From JARRJY01 sp050116415 (GTDB lineage: Bacteria; Pseudomonadota; Gammaproteobacteria; UBA6429; Thiohalophilaceae): a stretch of 7,034 nt of DNA. Position numbers and translations under genes: made by a program. The first letter of the stretch is position 1. Each line of letters starts with the position of its first letter. Shown here piece by piece: positions 1-4,874 of the stretch. The stretch covers positions 1 through 7,034 of the forward strand of contig JASFOS010000112.1 of the NCBI GenBank assembly GCA_050116415.1, read 5' to 3'. The notes under the pieces are model-generated. The model did not search any database and was not told the DNA's origin. It worked only from the letters and a program-made list of their open reading frames with translations.

Positions 1-2
1 AC

Positions 3-332
3 ATGCAAGGAATAGCAAATAACATAGTTATTAATTTAATTACCTTTTATCAGCGGTTCATCTCTCCGCGTAAAGGGTTTTGCTGTGCCCATAGCACTTA
101 CCACGGTCGATCTTCATGTTCGTCCTGGGCAGTCCGAATTTTAAAAAAACATAACTTATTCACCTTTATTCCACTCATGGTTAGGCGTTTTAAAGCGTGC
201 CAAATGGCTAATGAGAAAATAAAAGAAGAAAATGAAAATAAAAAAAATGATGAGGAAGTAGATTCTTGCCCGTGCTTAAATAAAGAAACTGCTGGGTGTT
301 GTTTAGGGAGTTTGCCAATTTCATGGTCATGA
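3..332 (+). CDS. YidD-like membrane protein insertion efficiency factor, divergent cassette form
   Basis: The 109-residue product carries the YidD core: FYQRFISP at about residues 15-22, then a Cys-containing stretch (Cys27, Cys28, Cys39 within SSCSSWA) and VRRFKAC at 60-66, matching the family pattern of YQRxISP, a Cys-Ser pair and a basic RxxxC segment. YidD proteins are small amphipathic inner-membrane-associated proteins thought to assist YidC-dependent insertion. This copy departs from the housekeeping form. The usual CRFxPTCS is replaced by a looser C-C-A-H-S-T-Y-H-G stretch. After a highly charged Lys/Glu/Asn linker (about 71-87) it has a Cys-rich tail with Cys89, 91, 99 and 100. The gene is AT-rich and sits in an integron cassette, so it is probably an accessory homologue. 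Only two bases precede the ATG at 3, so a start further upstream cannot be excluded. Confidence 0.72.
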   Translation: MQGIANNIVINLITFYQRFISPRKGFCCAHSTYHGRSSCSSWAVRILKKHNLFTFIPLMVRRFKACQMANEKIKEENENKKNDEEVDSCPCLNKETAGCCLGSLPISWS

Positions 333-336
333 AATA

Positions 337-427
337 CCCTAACAATGCGTTCAAATCGCAGGCCAAAGGCCTGCTCCGACCCTCAAAAGCGTTGCTTTTT
401 CGGGCCGGTTTAACTCAAGCGTTATGC
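337..427 (+). repeat. attC site of cassette 1
   Basis: R'' is CCCTAAC (337-343), four bases after the stop codon. R' is GTTATGC (421-427), with exchange after G421. The outer arms pair imperfectly. The interior holds a perfect 7-bp hairpin (358-374, stem GCAGGCC with loop AAA) and a second hairpin (about 376-409, stem including AAAAGC/GCTTTT), so the site may fold as a branched structure. Confidence 0.85.
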
Positions 428-455
428 CCACAATAAACTGTAGAGGATTTTCGAG

Positions 456-776
456 ATGAAACTTGGTTTAGTAATTTATTCAAATGATCCTGAAACAGTA
501 TGGAACGCATTTAGATTGGGAATATTTTCATTAAAAAAAGATGACCAAGTTAAAGTGTTTTTGTTAGCAAAAGGCGTCGAATCTGAGTCTCTAGACACTG
601 ATAAATTTAACGTTATAAAAGAAATGAGTGAATTTATTCAATCAGGCGGAGAAATACTCGCTTGTGGTACGTGCCTGAAAATCAGGCAATCTGAGGGTTC
701 TGAAATTTGCCCTTTATCAACAATGGCTGATTTATACGAAGTTATTCAAGAATCAGACAAGGTGTTAACATTTTAG
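456..776 (+). CDS. DsrE-family protein (sulfur relay/thiol-type), cassette gene
   Basis: The 106-residue product begins MKLGLVIYSNDPETVWNAFR, a first beta strand and helix typical of the DsrE/DsrF/YchN-like fold, with a hydrophobic strand VKVFLLAKGVE at 32-42. It has the family's Cys motif as GEILACGTCLK at about 65-75 (Cys70 and Cys73) and another Cys at 85 in EICPLSTMADLYEVI. DsrE-like proteins are small cytoplasmic proteins, usually oligomeric. In the sulfur oxidiser and tRNA-thiolation (TusBCD) systems a conserved Cys carries persulfide, but many stand-alone members have no known role. The CxxC-like arrangement suggests thiol or persulfide chemistry, which is inference. The start is supported by AGAGGA at 442-447, eight bases before the ATG. 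The gene is AT-rich, alone in its cassette, and has no dsr or tus neighbours. Confidence 0.82.
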   Translation: MKLGLVIYSNDPETVWNAFRLGIFSLKKDDQVKVFLLAKGVESESLDTDKFNVIKEMSEFIQSGGEILACGTCLKIRQSEGSEICPLSTMADLYEVIQESDKVLTF

Positions 777-848
777 AGATAACAATGCGCTCGTTCGGAC
801 GCAGACTACGCTGCGTTTCGTTTGCGCCGCACAGCTTAACCGTTAGAT
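777..848 (+). repeat. attC site of cassette 2
   Basis: R'' is AGATAAC (777-783), directly after the stop codon of the DsrE-like gene. R' is GTTAGAT (842-848), with exchange after G842. The 72-bp site contains an internal hairpin (ACGCAG/CTGCGT). Over the 60 bases following R'' it differs from the attC of cassette 6 at only about eight positions, and the two sites have the same length. Confidence 0.9.
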
Positions 849-870
849 TGCAGAAAAAGAGAAGAATGAA

Positions 871-1293
871 ATGGAACAAAACTCAATATTACTGCCGGTG
901 TTCGCCTTGGTGGCTTTAACGTTTGGTATAGGTATACGGCTTGGAAAGCTTCGCCTTGCTGCGGTAAAACGAGGTGATTTGAATCCAAGATATTACGAAT
1001 TGAATAGAGGTGGCAAAGTCCCAGATTACTTGGCTAAGGTAAGTCATAATTATGATAATCTGTTGGCGTTACCCATCCTATTTTATGTGGTTTCAATAAT
1101 GCTGTTTGTTAGCGGCAAGGTAGAAATCGCTCAAATAATTTTAGCTTGGGTATTCGTAGTATCAAGGTATGTTCATAGCTACATTCATACAGGTTACAAT
1201 AACGTTAGGCATCGAATGAGAGCATTTATACTTGGTGTTGTCGCATTAATCGGCATGTGGTGTTTGTACTTTGTGAGATTTATACAGTCATAA
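871..1293 (+). CDS. MAPEG-family integral membrane protein, cassette gene
   Basis: The 140-residue product has four hydrophobic stretches, at about 6-22, 65-81, 87-100 and 117-136, which fits the four-helix MAPEG fold. Two family signatures are clear: NYDNLLALPILFY at 60-72, and HSYIHTGYNNVRHR at 102-115. MAPEG proteins are membrane-associated enzymes of eicosanoid and glutathione metabolism. Bacterial members include glutathione transferases, but most, including this one, have no assigned substrate. The ATG at 871 is preceded by AGAGAAG (858-864) at a six-base distance. An earlier ATG at 866 is out of frame. The TAA stop overlaps the first base of the attC R'' heptamer, so there is no spare DNA at the 3' end. 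It is the only gene in its cassette and any transcript would come from upstream. Confidence 0.88.
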   Translation: MEQNSILLPVFALVALTFGIGIRLGKLRLAAVKRGDLNPRYYELNRGGKVPDYLAKVSHNYDNLLALPILFYVVSIMLFVSGKVEIAQIILAWVFVVSRYVHSYIHTGYNNVRHRMRAFILGVVALIGMWCLYFVRFIQS

Positions 1294-1369
1294 TCTAACA
1301 AGGCAAATACAGCCGACGCCTACAAGTCACTACCGCTCCCTGTGGCTCGGCTGGTTTGCAACGTTATAT
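1293..1369 (+). repeat. attC site of cassette 3
   Basis: R'' is ATCTAAC (1293-1299), a perfect RYYYAAC consensus. R' is GTTATAT (1363-1369), with exchange after G1363. The arms pair well: GGCAAATACAGCCGA near 1302-1316 against TCGGCTGGTTTGC near 1347-1359, with an unpaired base typical of attC. R'' is a perfect complement of GTTAGAT at this cassette's own left edge (842-848). Confidence 0.93.
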
Positions 1370-1395
1370 ACTTAAGGAATACGGAGGTGTGTAGC

Positions 1396-1890
1396 ATGAA
1401 ATTTAAGCATACATTTATCGTGATAGCTTTATTAATATCAGTTATCACGCCGGTTAGTAATGCTCAAGACAAACATACCGATACAGTAAATTTGGAATTA
1501 AGCACCGGCTTGATGGATTTGCTTCGCACAGAAATGCGCGAAATTCTATCCGGTGTACAAACTATTCCATCCAGCATTGCTATGGCGGACTGGAAGAAAA
1601 TCGCAGATATTAGCAATAAAATTAAATCTAGTTATATTCTGGAACAGAAAATTACACCGGAGCAAAAGAACGAATTGCAACGCAAACTTCCAGAGTATTT
1701 TAAAAGGATGGATAAGAATTTCCACATGGAGGCGGTAAAGCTTGAATCAGCAGCACGAAGTCATGATCCGCAACTCGTGACATTTCATTATTATCGCTTA
1801 ATTGAGTCATGCGCTTCCTGCCATTCTACTTATGCAACAAAAAGGTTTCCAGGCTTCTTGCCAGAGAAAAGCATTGAACATCACCACTAA
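1396..1890 (+). CDS. Exported c-type cytochrome, class II-like (c'/c556 type), cassette gene
   Basis: The 164-residue precursor starts with a classic Sec signal peptide: MKFKH, a hydrophobic core FIVIALLISVITPV, and a likely cleavage after SNA at residue 23. The mature part looks all-helical, with long charged amphipathic stretches at about 33-55, 64-80, 87-105 and 110-124. It ends with one haem-binding CASCH motif at 139-143 close to the C-terminus. A C-terminal CxxCH after a helical bundle is the layout of class II cytochromes (c', c556). Met40 or Met47 in the first helix could be the sixth haem ligand, but this is inference. It would act in the periplasm in electron transfer or ligand binding. 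The reading frame stays open upstream to a GTG at 1342, but that lies inside the preceding attC. The ATG at 1396 has GGAGGTG (1383-1389) at the right distance and directly gives the signal peptide. The protein ends EHHH. Confidence 0.85.
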   Translation: MKFKHTFIVIALLISVITPVSNAQDKHTDTVNLELSTGLMDLLRTEMREILSGVQTIPSSIAMADWKKIADISNKIKSSYILEQKITPEQKNELQRKLPEYFKRMDKNFHMEAVKLESAARSHDPQLVTFHYYRLIESCASCHSTYATKRFPGFLPEKSIEHHH

Positions 1891-1895
1891 ATCGC

Positions 1896-1995
1896 ACATA
1901 ACAAGTTGCTCCAGACGACCGGCTGGGCCGTCACTTTGCTTGCAGGGCAAACCGTGTGCCTGCCTGGCGCTGGCAGCTGAGCTCAAATGTTATGC
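1896..1995 (+). repeat. attC site of cassette 4
   Basis: R'' is ACATAAC (1896-1902), five bases after the stop codon. R' is GTTATGC (1989-1995), with exchange after G1989. At 100 bp it is the longest attC here. The outer arms AACAAGTTGCTCCA and TGAGCTCAAATGTT pair imperfectly. R'' matches the complement of the cassette's own left core GTTATAT at six of seven bases. Confidence 0.88.
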
Positions 1996-2023
1996 ATAAA
2001 ATGATGAAAAGGAATTACTGGCA

Positions 2024-2314
2024 ATGAAGGGATATTTAGTTTTAGATCTAAAAATATCTGACCTAAACGGTTTTATGGAGTACGTTAAAAATATCCCGGA
2101 ATATATTAAGAGACATGGCGGTCGATACCTCGTACAAGGTGTTGTACCGGAATCAATAGAGGGCAATTGGGCTCCTGAAAGACTCGTTATACTTGAATTT
2201 CCATCAACGAAAAACGCCAAAGAGTTTTTAGCTGACCCAGAAGCACAGCCATTATTTTCTCTGAGACATAAAACAACGGATAGTCAACTAATTTTAGCTG
2301 AGGGATGTATTTAA
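2024..2314 (+). CDS. DUF1330-family protein, cassette gene
   Basis: The 96-residue product fits the DUF1330 family, small dimeric alpha-beta barrel (ferredoxin-like) proteins. It shows a first strand GYLVLDLKI (3-11), a helix FMEYVKNIPEYIKRHGG (17-33), the family-typical GGRYLVQG (32-39), and the strand PERLVILEFPS (51-61), followed by a helix with AKEFLADPEAQPL (65-77). No biochemical function is established for the family. Its fold resembles that of small monooxygenases and other ligand-binding barrels. The ATG at 2024 is preceded by AAGGA at 2009-2013, ten bases away. It is the only gene in a cassette of about 400 bp. The coding region is AT-rich relative to the core genes. An antisense open frame over the same stretch has no supporting features. 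Confidence 0.85.
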   Translation: MKGYLVLDLKISDLNGFMEYVKNIPEYIKRHGGRYLVQGVVPESIEGNWAPERLVILEFPSTKNAKEFLADPEAQPLFSLRHKTTDSQLILAEGCI

Positions 2315-2318
2315 CTAT

Positions 2319-2398
2319 GCATAACAAGCGGATCAAAATCGCTCCCTTTGGTCGCCGGGATGCGCAAAAAGCGCACGCCCTTTACCCTTGCGTTAGGT
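2319..2398 (+). repeat. attC site of cassette 5
   Basis: R'' is GCATAAC (2319-2325) and R' is GTTAGGT (2392-2398), with exchange after G2392. The central hairpin TGCGC-AAAAA-GCGCA lies at 2361-2375. R'' is a perfect complement of GTTATGC at the cassette's own left edge (1989-1995). The following 100 bases hold only this site and the leader of the next gene. Confidence 0.92.
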
Positions 2399-2417
2399 TG
2401 CAATTTAGGTGCCGTTA

Positions 2418-3032
2418 ATGAGTGGATGTTGTGACAATGGTTGTTCGATAGATGCTCTTCGTGATAAGCAACGAGGAACGCTTCAGATCGTTCTTGGTAT
2501 CAACGCGGTCATGTTTTTGGTTATCGTTGGCGCAGCATTGTATAGCCGTTCAGCAGCACTGCTTGCCGACAGCTTTGACAACCTGGGAGATGCTCTGACA
2601 TATGGGCTTAGCCTGTATGTTGTTTCACGAAGCAATAGCGCCAAGGCCAAGGTGGCATTATTTAAAGGTGTACTTATCTTTTTGGCAGCAACTATTGTGT
2701 TGTCACAGGTTATCTATCGGCTTTACATTCCAAGCACCCCGATTTTTGAAATCATGGGCGTGTTTAGCCTTCTAGGCCTTGTAGCAAATTCGGTGTGTTT
2801 ATATTTGCTTTGGAAACACCGCGAAGAAGATGTCAATATGAGTTCGGTGTGGGAGTGCTCACGCAATGACATTGCATCCAATCTTTCGGTATTTGTTGCG
2901 GCCGGAGCAGTTTGGCTAACTGGCAAAGGTTGGCCAGATATCGTAGTTGCGCTGGCTCTTGCTTTGCTTTTGTTGCGTTCAGCGTATCGTGTCATTTCTT
3001 CGGCTTGGGCAGAACTCCATGTGGCAACCTAA
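2418..3032 (+). CDS. Small cation diffusion facilitator (CDF)-type cation transporter, cassette gene
   Basis: The 204-residue protein is a membrane-only CDF-type cation transporter with about six hydrophobic segments, at roughly 22-42, 46-70, 80-103, 110-133, 153-168 and 172-196. CDF proteins export divalent metals such as Zn, Cd, Co or Fe from the cytoplasm by proton antiport. The second helix has the CDF signature LLADSFDNLGDAL (48-60) with Asp51, Asp54 and Asp58. The fifth-helix metal motif, normally HxxxD, reads CSRND (147-151), so Cys replaces His. The usual cytoplasmic C-terminal domain is absent. The N-terminus is Cys-rich (Cys4, Cys5, Cys9), suggesting a soft metal, which is inference. 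The ATG at 2418 follows AGGT (2407-2410) at seven bases. A GTG at 2409 would add three residues but overlaps that ribosome-binding site. The TAA stop lies inside the attC R'' heptamer. Confidence 0.87.
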   Translation: MSGCCDNGCSIDALRDKQRGTLQIVLGINAVMFLVIVGAALYSRSAALLADSFDNLGDALTYGLSLYVVSRSNSAKAKVALFKGVLIFLAATIVLSQVIYRLYIPSTPIFEIMGVFSLLGLVANSVCLYLLWKHREEDVNMSSVWECSRNDIASNLSVFVAAGAVWLTGKGWPDIVVALALALLLLRSAYRVISSAWAELHVAT

Positions 3033-3098
3033 CAAGGCGCTCGTTCGGACGCAAACTACGCTGCGCTCCGTGTGCGCCGCACAGCTTGGTCGTTGAAC
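3027..3098 (+). repeat. attC site of cassette 6, last in the array
   Basis: R'' is ACCTAAC (3027-3033), containing the stop codon of the CDF gene. R' is GTTGAAC (3092-3098), with exchange after G3092. R'' is a perfect complement of GTTAGGT at the cassette's own left edge (2392-2398) but pairs poorly with this downstream R'. That is expected if TTGAAC is the leftover of the original insertion target (attI or chromosome). The body closely matches the attC of cassette 2. Confidence 0.92.
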
Positions 3099-3120
3099 GC
3101 CTGTTTTTGATAGATATAAT
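3093..3120 (+). promoter_or_regulatory. Putative sigma70 promoter at the array-chromosome boundary
   Basis: A perfect -10 TATAAT at 3115-3120 lies 16 bases downstream of TTGAAC (3093-3098), a four-of-six match to the -35 consensus TTGACA. The -35 is exactly the part of the attC core site to the right of the exchange point, so it would survive cassette insertion or loss. Transcription would start near 3127 and read into the DUF502 gene with a leader of about 75 bases. The stretch 3099-3201 holds no gene. It has a second weak -10-like CATAAT at 3165-3170 without a convincing -35. Confidence 0.5.
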
Positions 3121-3201
3121 GAGATAAATATATTTTTCTATGATCACTTCTGGCCGAAAGCAGTCATAATATATGCTTAATTAAACTGGAGCAGAGAAAA
3201 A

Positions 3202-3825
3202 ATGTTCAAGTTCCTCAGTAAACATTTTATTGTCGGGTTGATGACGATTTTGCCCGTGGTGTTGACCGTTTACCTGCTCTACTGGGTGGCGGTGTCATCG
3301 GAAGCAATGCTGGGCAACCTGCTTCGCCTGGTATTGCCTGACGATGCCTACCGGCCGGGGATGGGCGTGGTAGCGGGGATCGTGATTATTTTCCTGGTCG
3401 GCCTGTTGATGCACCTTTACGTGTTCCAGGCGCTGTTTGCCAAGGGTGAACAGATCTTTTACCGCCTGCCGCTGGTAAAGTCGGTGTACCCGGCGATCCG
3501 TGATTTTTTCGATTACTTTTCACCCAAGACCAAGAAAGAATTCGAACAGGTGGTTTCGGTTTCCATCGGTGATACCGGTATGCAGGTGATCGGTTTTGTC
3601 ACCCAGGCGGACATGGAGCGCATGCCCGATGGCTTTCGCCAGGAAGACAGCGTGCTGGTCTATATCCCCCTCAGTTACATGATCGGCGGTTACGCGGTAT
3701 TGATGCCGCGCAGCGCGCTTCGGCCGCTGGATATGAACATGGAAGAGGCAATGCGCTTCGCACTGACTGCCGGGGTCACCGGCTCGGGTTCTGCGTCGGC
3801 AGCTAGCAAGAAAGAAAAACACTAA
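3202..3825 (+). CDS. DUF502-family inner-membrane protein
   Basis: The 207-residue protein matches the DUF502 family. It begins with a short basic N-terminus and a hydrophobic helix at about 9-31 (FIVGLMTILPVVLTVYLLYWVAV, where the LPVVLT stretch is typical). A second helix covers about 54-76 (VVAGIVIIFLVGLLMHLYVF). A conserved cytoplasmic-type segment follows, with RLPLVKSVYPAIRDFFDYFS near 88-107, and then a soluble domain that includes VLVYIPLSYMIGGYAVLMPRS (152-172) and PLDMNMEEAMRFALTAGV (175-192). The function of the family is unknown. The C-terminus is a low-complexity Ser/Ala/Lys tail. The start is supported by GGAG at 3188-3191, ten bases upstream. This is the first gene outside the cassette array, and its codon use is clearly more GC-rich than the cassette genes. 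It converges with the acyltransferase gene, with 23 bases between the two stops and no obvious terminator. Confidence 0.88.
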   Translation: MFKFLSKHFIVGLMTILPVVLTVYLLYWVAVSSEAMLGNLLRLVLPDDAYRPGMGVVAGIVIIFLVGLLMHLYVFQALFAKGEQIFYRLPLVKSVYPAIRDFFDYFSPKTKKEFEQVVSVSIGDTGMQVIGFVTQADMERMPDGFRQEDSVLVYIPLSYMIGGYAVLMPRSALRPLDMNMEEAMRFALTAGVTGSGSASAASKKEKH

Positions 3826-3848
3826 GCCACGACCAGGGCAGCTGTTTG

Positions 3849-4763
3849 TCATTTATAAAAAGGTTTATCGCCTTCGGGACGGCTACGAAAACGGTAATAA
3901 CTCCACTGGTACTGTTCCGGTATCGACCGGATACAGTTTTCCACGCCCTGGTTAAGGCCAGCTACAGACGTTTGCAGATCATCCGCATAGATCGCTTTGC
4001 CAGCCGCTGAAAAATATAGCTGGTAACCTTCACCCTTGGGTAAACGCTCGGCATAGGCAAAGATCACCATGGCATTGGTCTTGTTAACCAGGCGCGATAC
4101 CAGGGTGCCGCTGTAAGCGGGGATATTAAAGAACGGGGCAAACACCCCGTTGCCAAACTTCGGTTCCTGGTCCGGTAAGACGCCGATCATCTCGCCTTGT
4201 TTAAGCGCGGCGAGCAATGCCCTGACGCCGGTATTGTCGGTGGCCACCAGTTTAGCCCCCAGCCGTTCGCGGCCGTGACGAATCATGGCGTCAAACTGCA
4301 TGAGCCTGGGGGGCTGGTACAGGGTGGTCATGGGATAACGCGACGAACAGTATAGCGAGACGATTTCCCAGTTACCCAGGTGGGGGAACGCCAGTATCAC
4401 TCCCTGCTGCGAGGCGTAGGCGTCCTGCAATAATTTTTCACCATGGACTTCCTGGATGGTAGCGAGCACCTTGTGACTATCCCATAACCACATCGGCACC
4501 ACCTCGGTGGCGGTTTTACCGGTTTCGATCAGGCTGTTGCGTACCAGGCGTCGCTGTTCTTCCTTGCTCCAGTCGGGAAAGCAAGCTTGAATATTGACCC
4601 GGGTAATACGCCGGTTACGGTTCGGCAACATGATGGCCAGTCCACCAAGTAGGGCACCGATACGCTGATTGTTACGTAAGGAAAGCCGGGCTAATAAAGC
4701 AAACAGGACTTTAATCAGCATGGCGCGCAGACGGTATTTAAGCTGGGTGTGTGGCTCGGTCAT
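3849..4763 (-). CDS. Lysophospholipid / lipid A-type acyltransferase (LpxL/HtrB family)
   Basis: The 304-residue protein belongs to the LPLAT superfamily, lipid A late-acyltransferase branch, which transfers acyl chains from acyl-ACP to lipid A precursors at the cytoplasmic face of the inner membrane. It has an N-terminal hydrophobic stretch (about 15-46), then the catalytic HxxxxE motif as FPHLGNWE with His128 and Glu133. A second block, LYQPPR, comes about 20 residues later, followed by GVLPDQEPKFGNGVFAPFF, the usual substrate-pocket segment, and a C-terminal YQWSYYRFRSRPEG block. Length is normal for the family (about 300). The exact member (LpxL, LpxM, LpxP or a phospholipid or ornithine-lipid acyltransferase) cannot be told from sequence alone, so no symbol is given. 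The start at 4763 gives a normal N-terminus but has no clear Shine-Dalgarno sequence. The next Met (residue 15) has none either. The gene is divergent from panC. Confidence 0.88.
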   Translation of the reverse strand: MTEPHTQLKYRLRAMLIKVLFALLARLSLRNNQRIGALLGGLAIMLPNRNRRITRVNIQACFPDWSKEEQRRLVRNSLIETGKTATEVVPMWLWDSHKVLATIQEVHGEKLLQDAYASQQGVILAFPHLGNWEIVSLYCSSRYPMTTLYQPPRLMQFDAMIRHGRERLGAKLVATDNTGVRALLAALKQGEMIGVLPDQEPKFGNGVFAPFFNIPAYSGTLVSRLVNKTNAMVIFAYAERLPKGEGYQLYFSAAGKAIYADDLQTSVAGLNQGVENCIRSIPEQYQWSYYRFRSRPEGDKPFYK

Positions 4764-4790
4764 AAGTGCAGGGGTTATTGGTTTACATTT

Positions 4791-4796
4791 ATTATA
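4791..4796 (-). promoter_or_regulatory. Putative -10 box for the acyltransferase gene
   Basis: Read on the minus strand this is a perfect TATAAT, placing a start of transcription about 20 bases before the ATG at 4763. No good -35 is visible at 16-18 bases, so the promoter may be weak or depend on an activator. A 5-bp inverted repeat (GCCTG/CAGGC, 4803-4817) sits just upstream of it. Confidence 0.45.
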
Positions 4797-4837
4797 CGGA
4801 CTGCCTGGCCAACAGGCTACGCGTTAAGTGCTTAATG

Positions 4838-4868
4838 TTAAACATGTTTGATGTGAACACGTTATAAT
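4838..4868 (+). promoter_or_regulatory. Putative panC promoter with palindrome; possible leaderless start
   Basis: A perfect -10 TATAAT at 4863-4868 ends six bases before the panC ATG at 4875. The best -35 candidate is TTAAAC at 4838-4843, with a long 19-base spacer. A perfect 10-bp palindrome AAACATGTTT (4840-4849) overlaps the -35 region, and a second inverted repeat TTAAG-TG-CTTAA lies at 4824-4835. Either could be an operator. Transcription would begin at or next to the ATG, and no Shine-Dalgarno sequence is present. Confidence 0.5.
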
Positions 4869-4874
4869 TCGCCC

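Larger units (their letters stand above)
1..3092 (+). mobile_element. Integron gene-cassette array, 3' end (six cassettes)
   Basis: Six genes on the same strand are each followed closely by an imperfect inverted repeat. Each repeat opens with a heptamer ending in AAC (R'') and closes with a GTT-starting heptamer (R'), which is the attC layout. Taking the recombination point as G^TT, the cassettes are: cassette 1 from the window edge to 421 (incomplete), cassette 2 422-842, cassette 3 843-1363, cassette 4 1364-1989, cassette 5 1990-2392 and cassette 6 2393-3092. Gene orientation places attI and the integrase gene upstream, outside the window. After 3092 there are no more attC sites and the DNA becomes core-like, so this is the distal end. 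Whether a functional integrase still serves the array cannot be seen. A cluster of attC sites without an integrase would look the same here. Confidence 0.92.

Noticed and set aside
386..401. AAAAGC-GTT-GCTTTT hairpin with a short T run, considered as a terminator
   Set aside because: It lies inside an attC and its stem is part of the folded recombination site. The T run is followed directly by a GC stem, so it is not a normal terminator end.
1342..1395. Upstream extension of the cytochrome frame to a GTG at 1342, adding 18 residues
   Set aside because: The extension lies inside the attC of the previous cassette and would bury the signal peptide. The ATG at 1396 has a strong GGAGGTG ribosome-binding site.
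1802..1999. Plus-strand open frame running from the cytochrome 3' end through the attC of cassette 4
   Set aside because: It is out of frame with the cytochrome, half of it is attC, and it has no start signal.
1990..2220. Minus-strand open frame opposite the DUF1330 gene
   Set aside because: The plus-strand frame has family motifs and a ribosome-binding site. The minus frame has neither.
337..3098. Regularly spaced repeats, considered as a CRISPR array
   Set aside because: The repeats are 72-100 bp, mostly dissimilar, follow genes, and are spaced by whole coding regions, which fits attC sites and not CRISPR repeats.
3826..3848. Terminator between the convergent DUF502 and acyltransferase genes
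   Set aside because: The 23-base gap has no stem of useful length followed by a T run on either strand.
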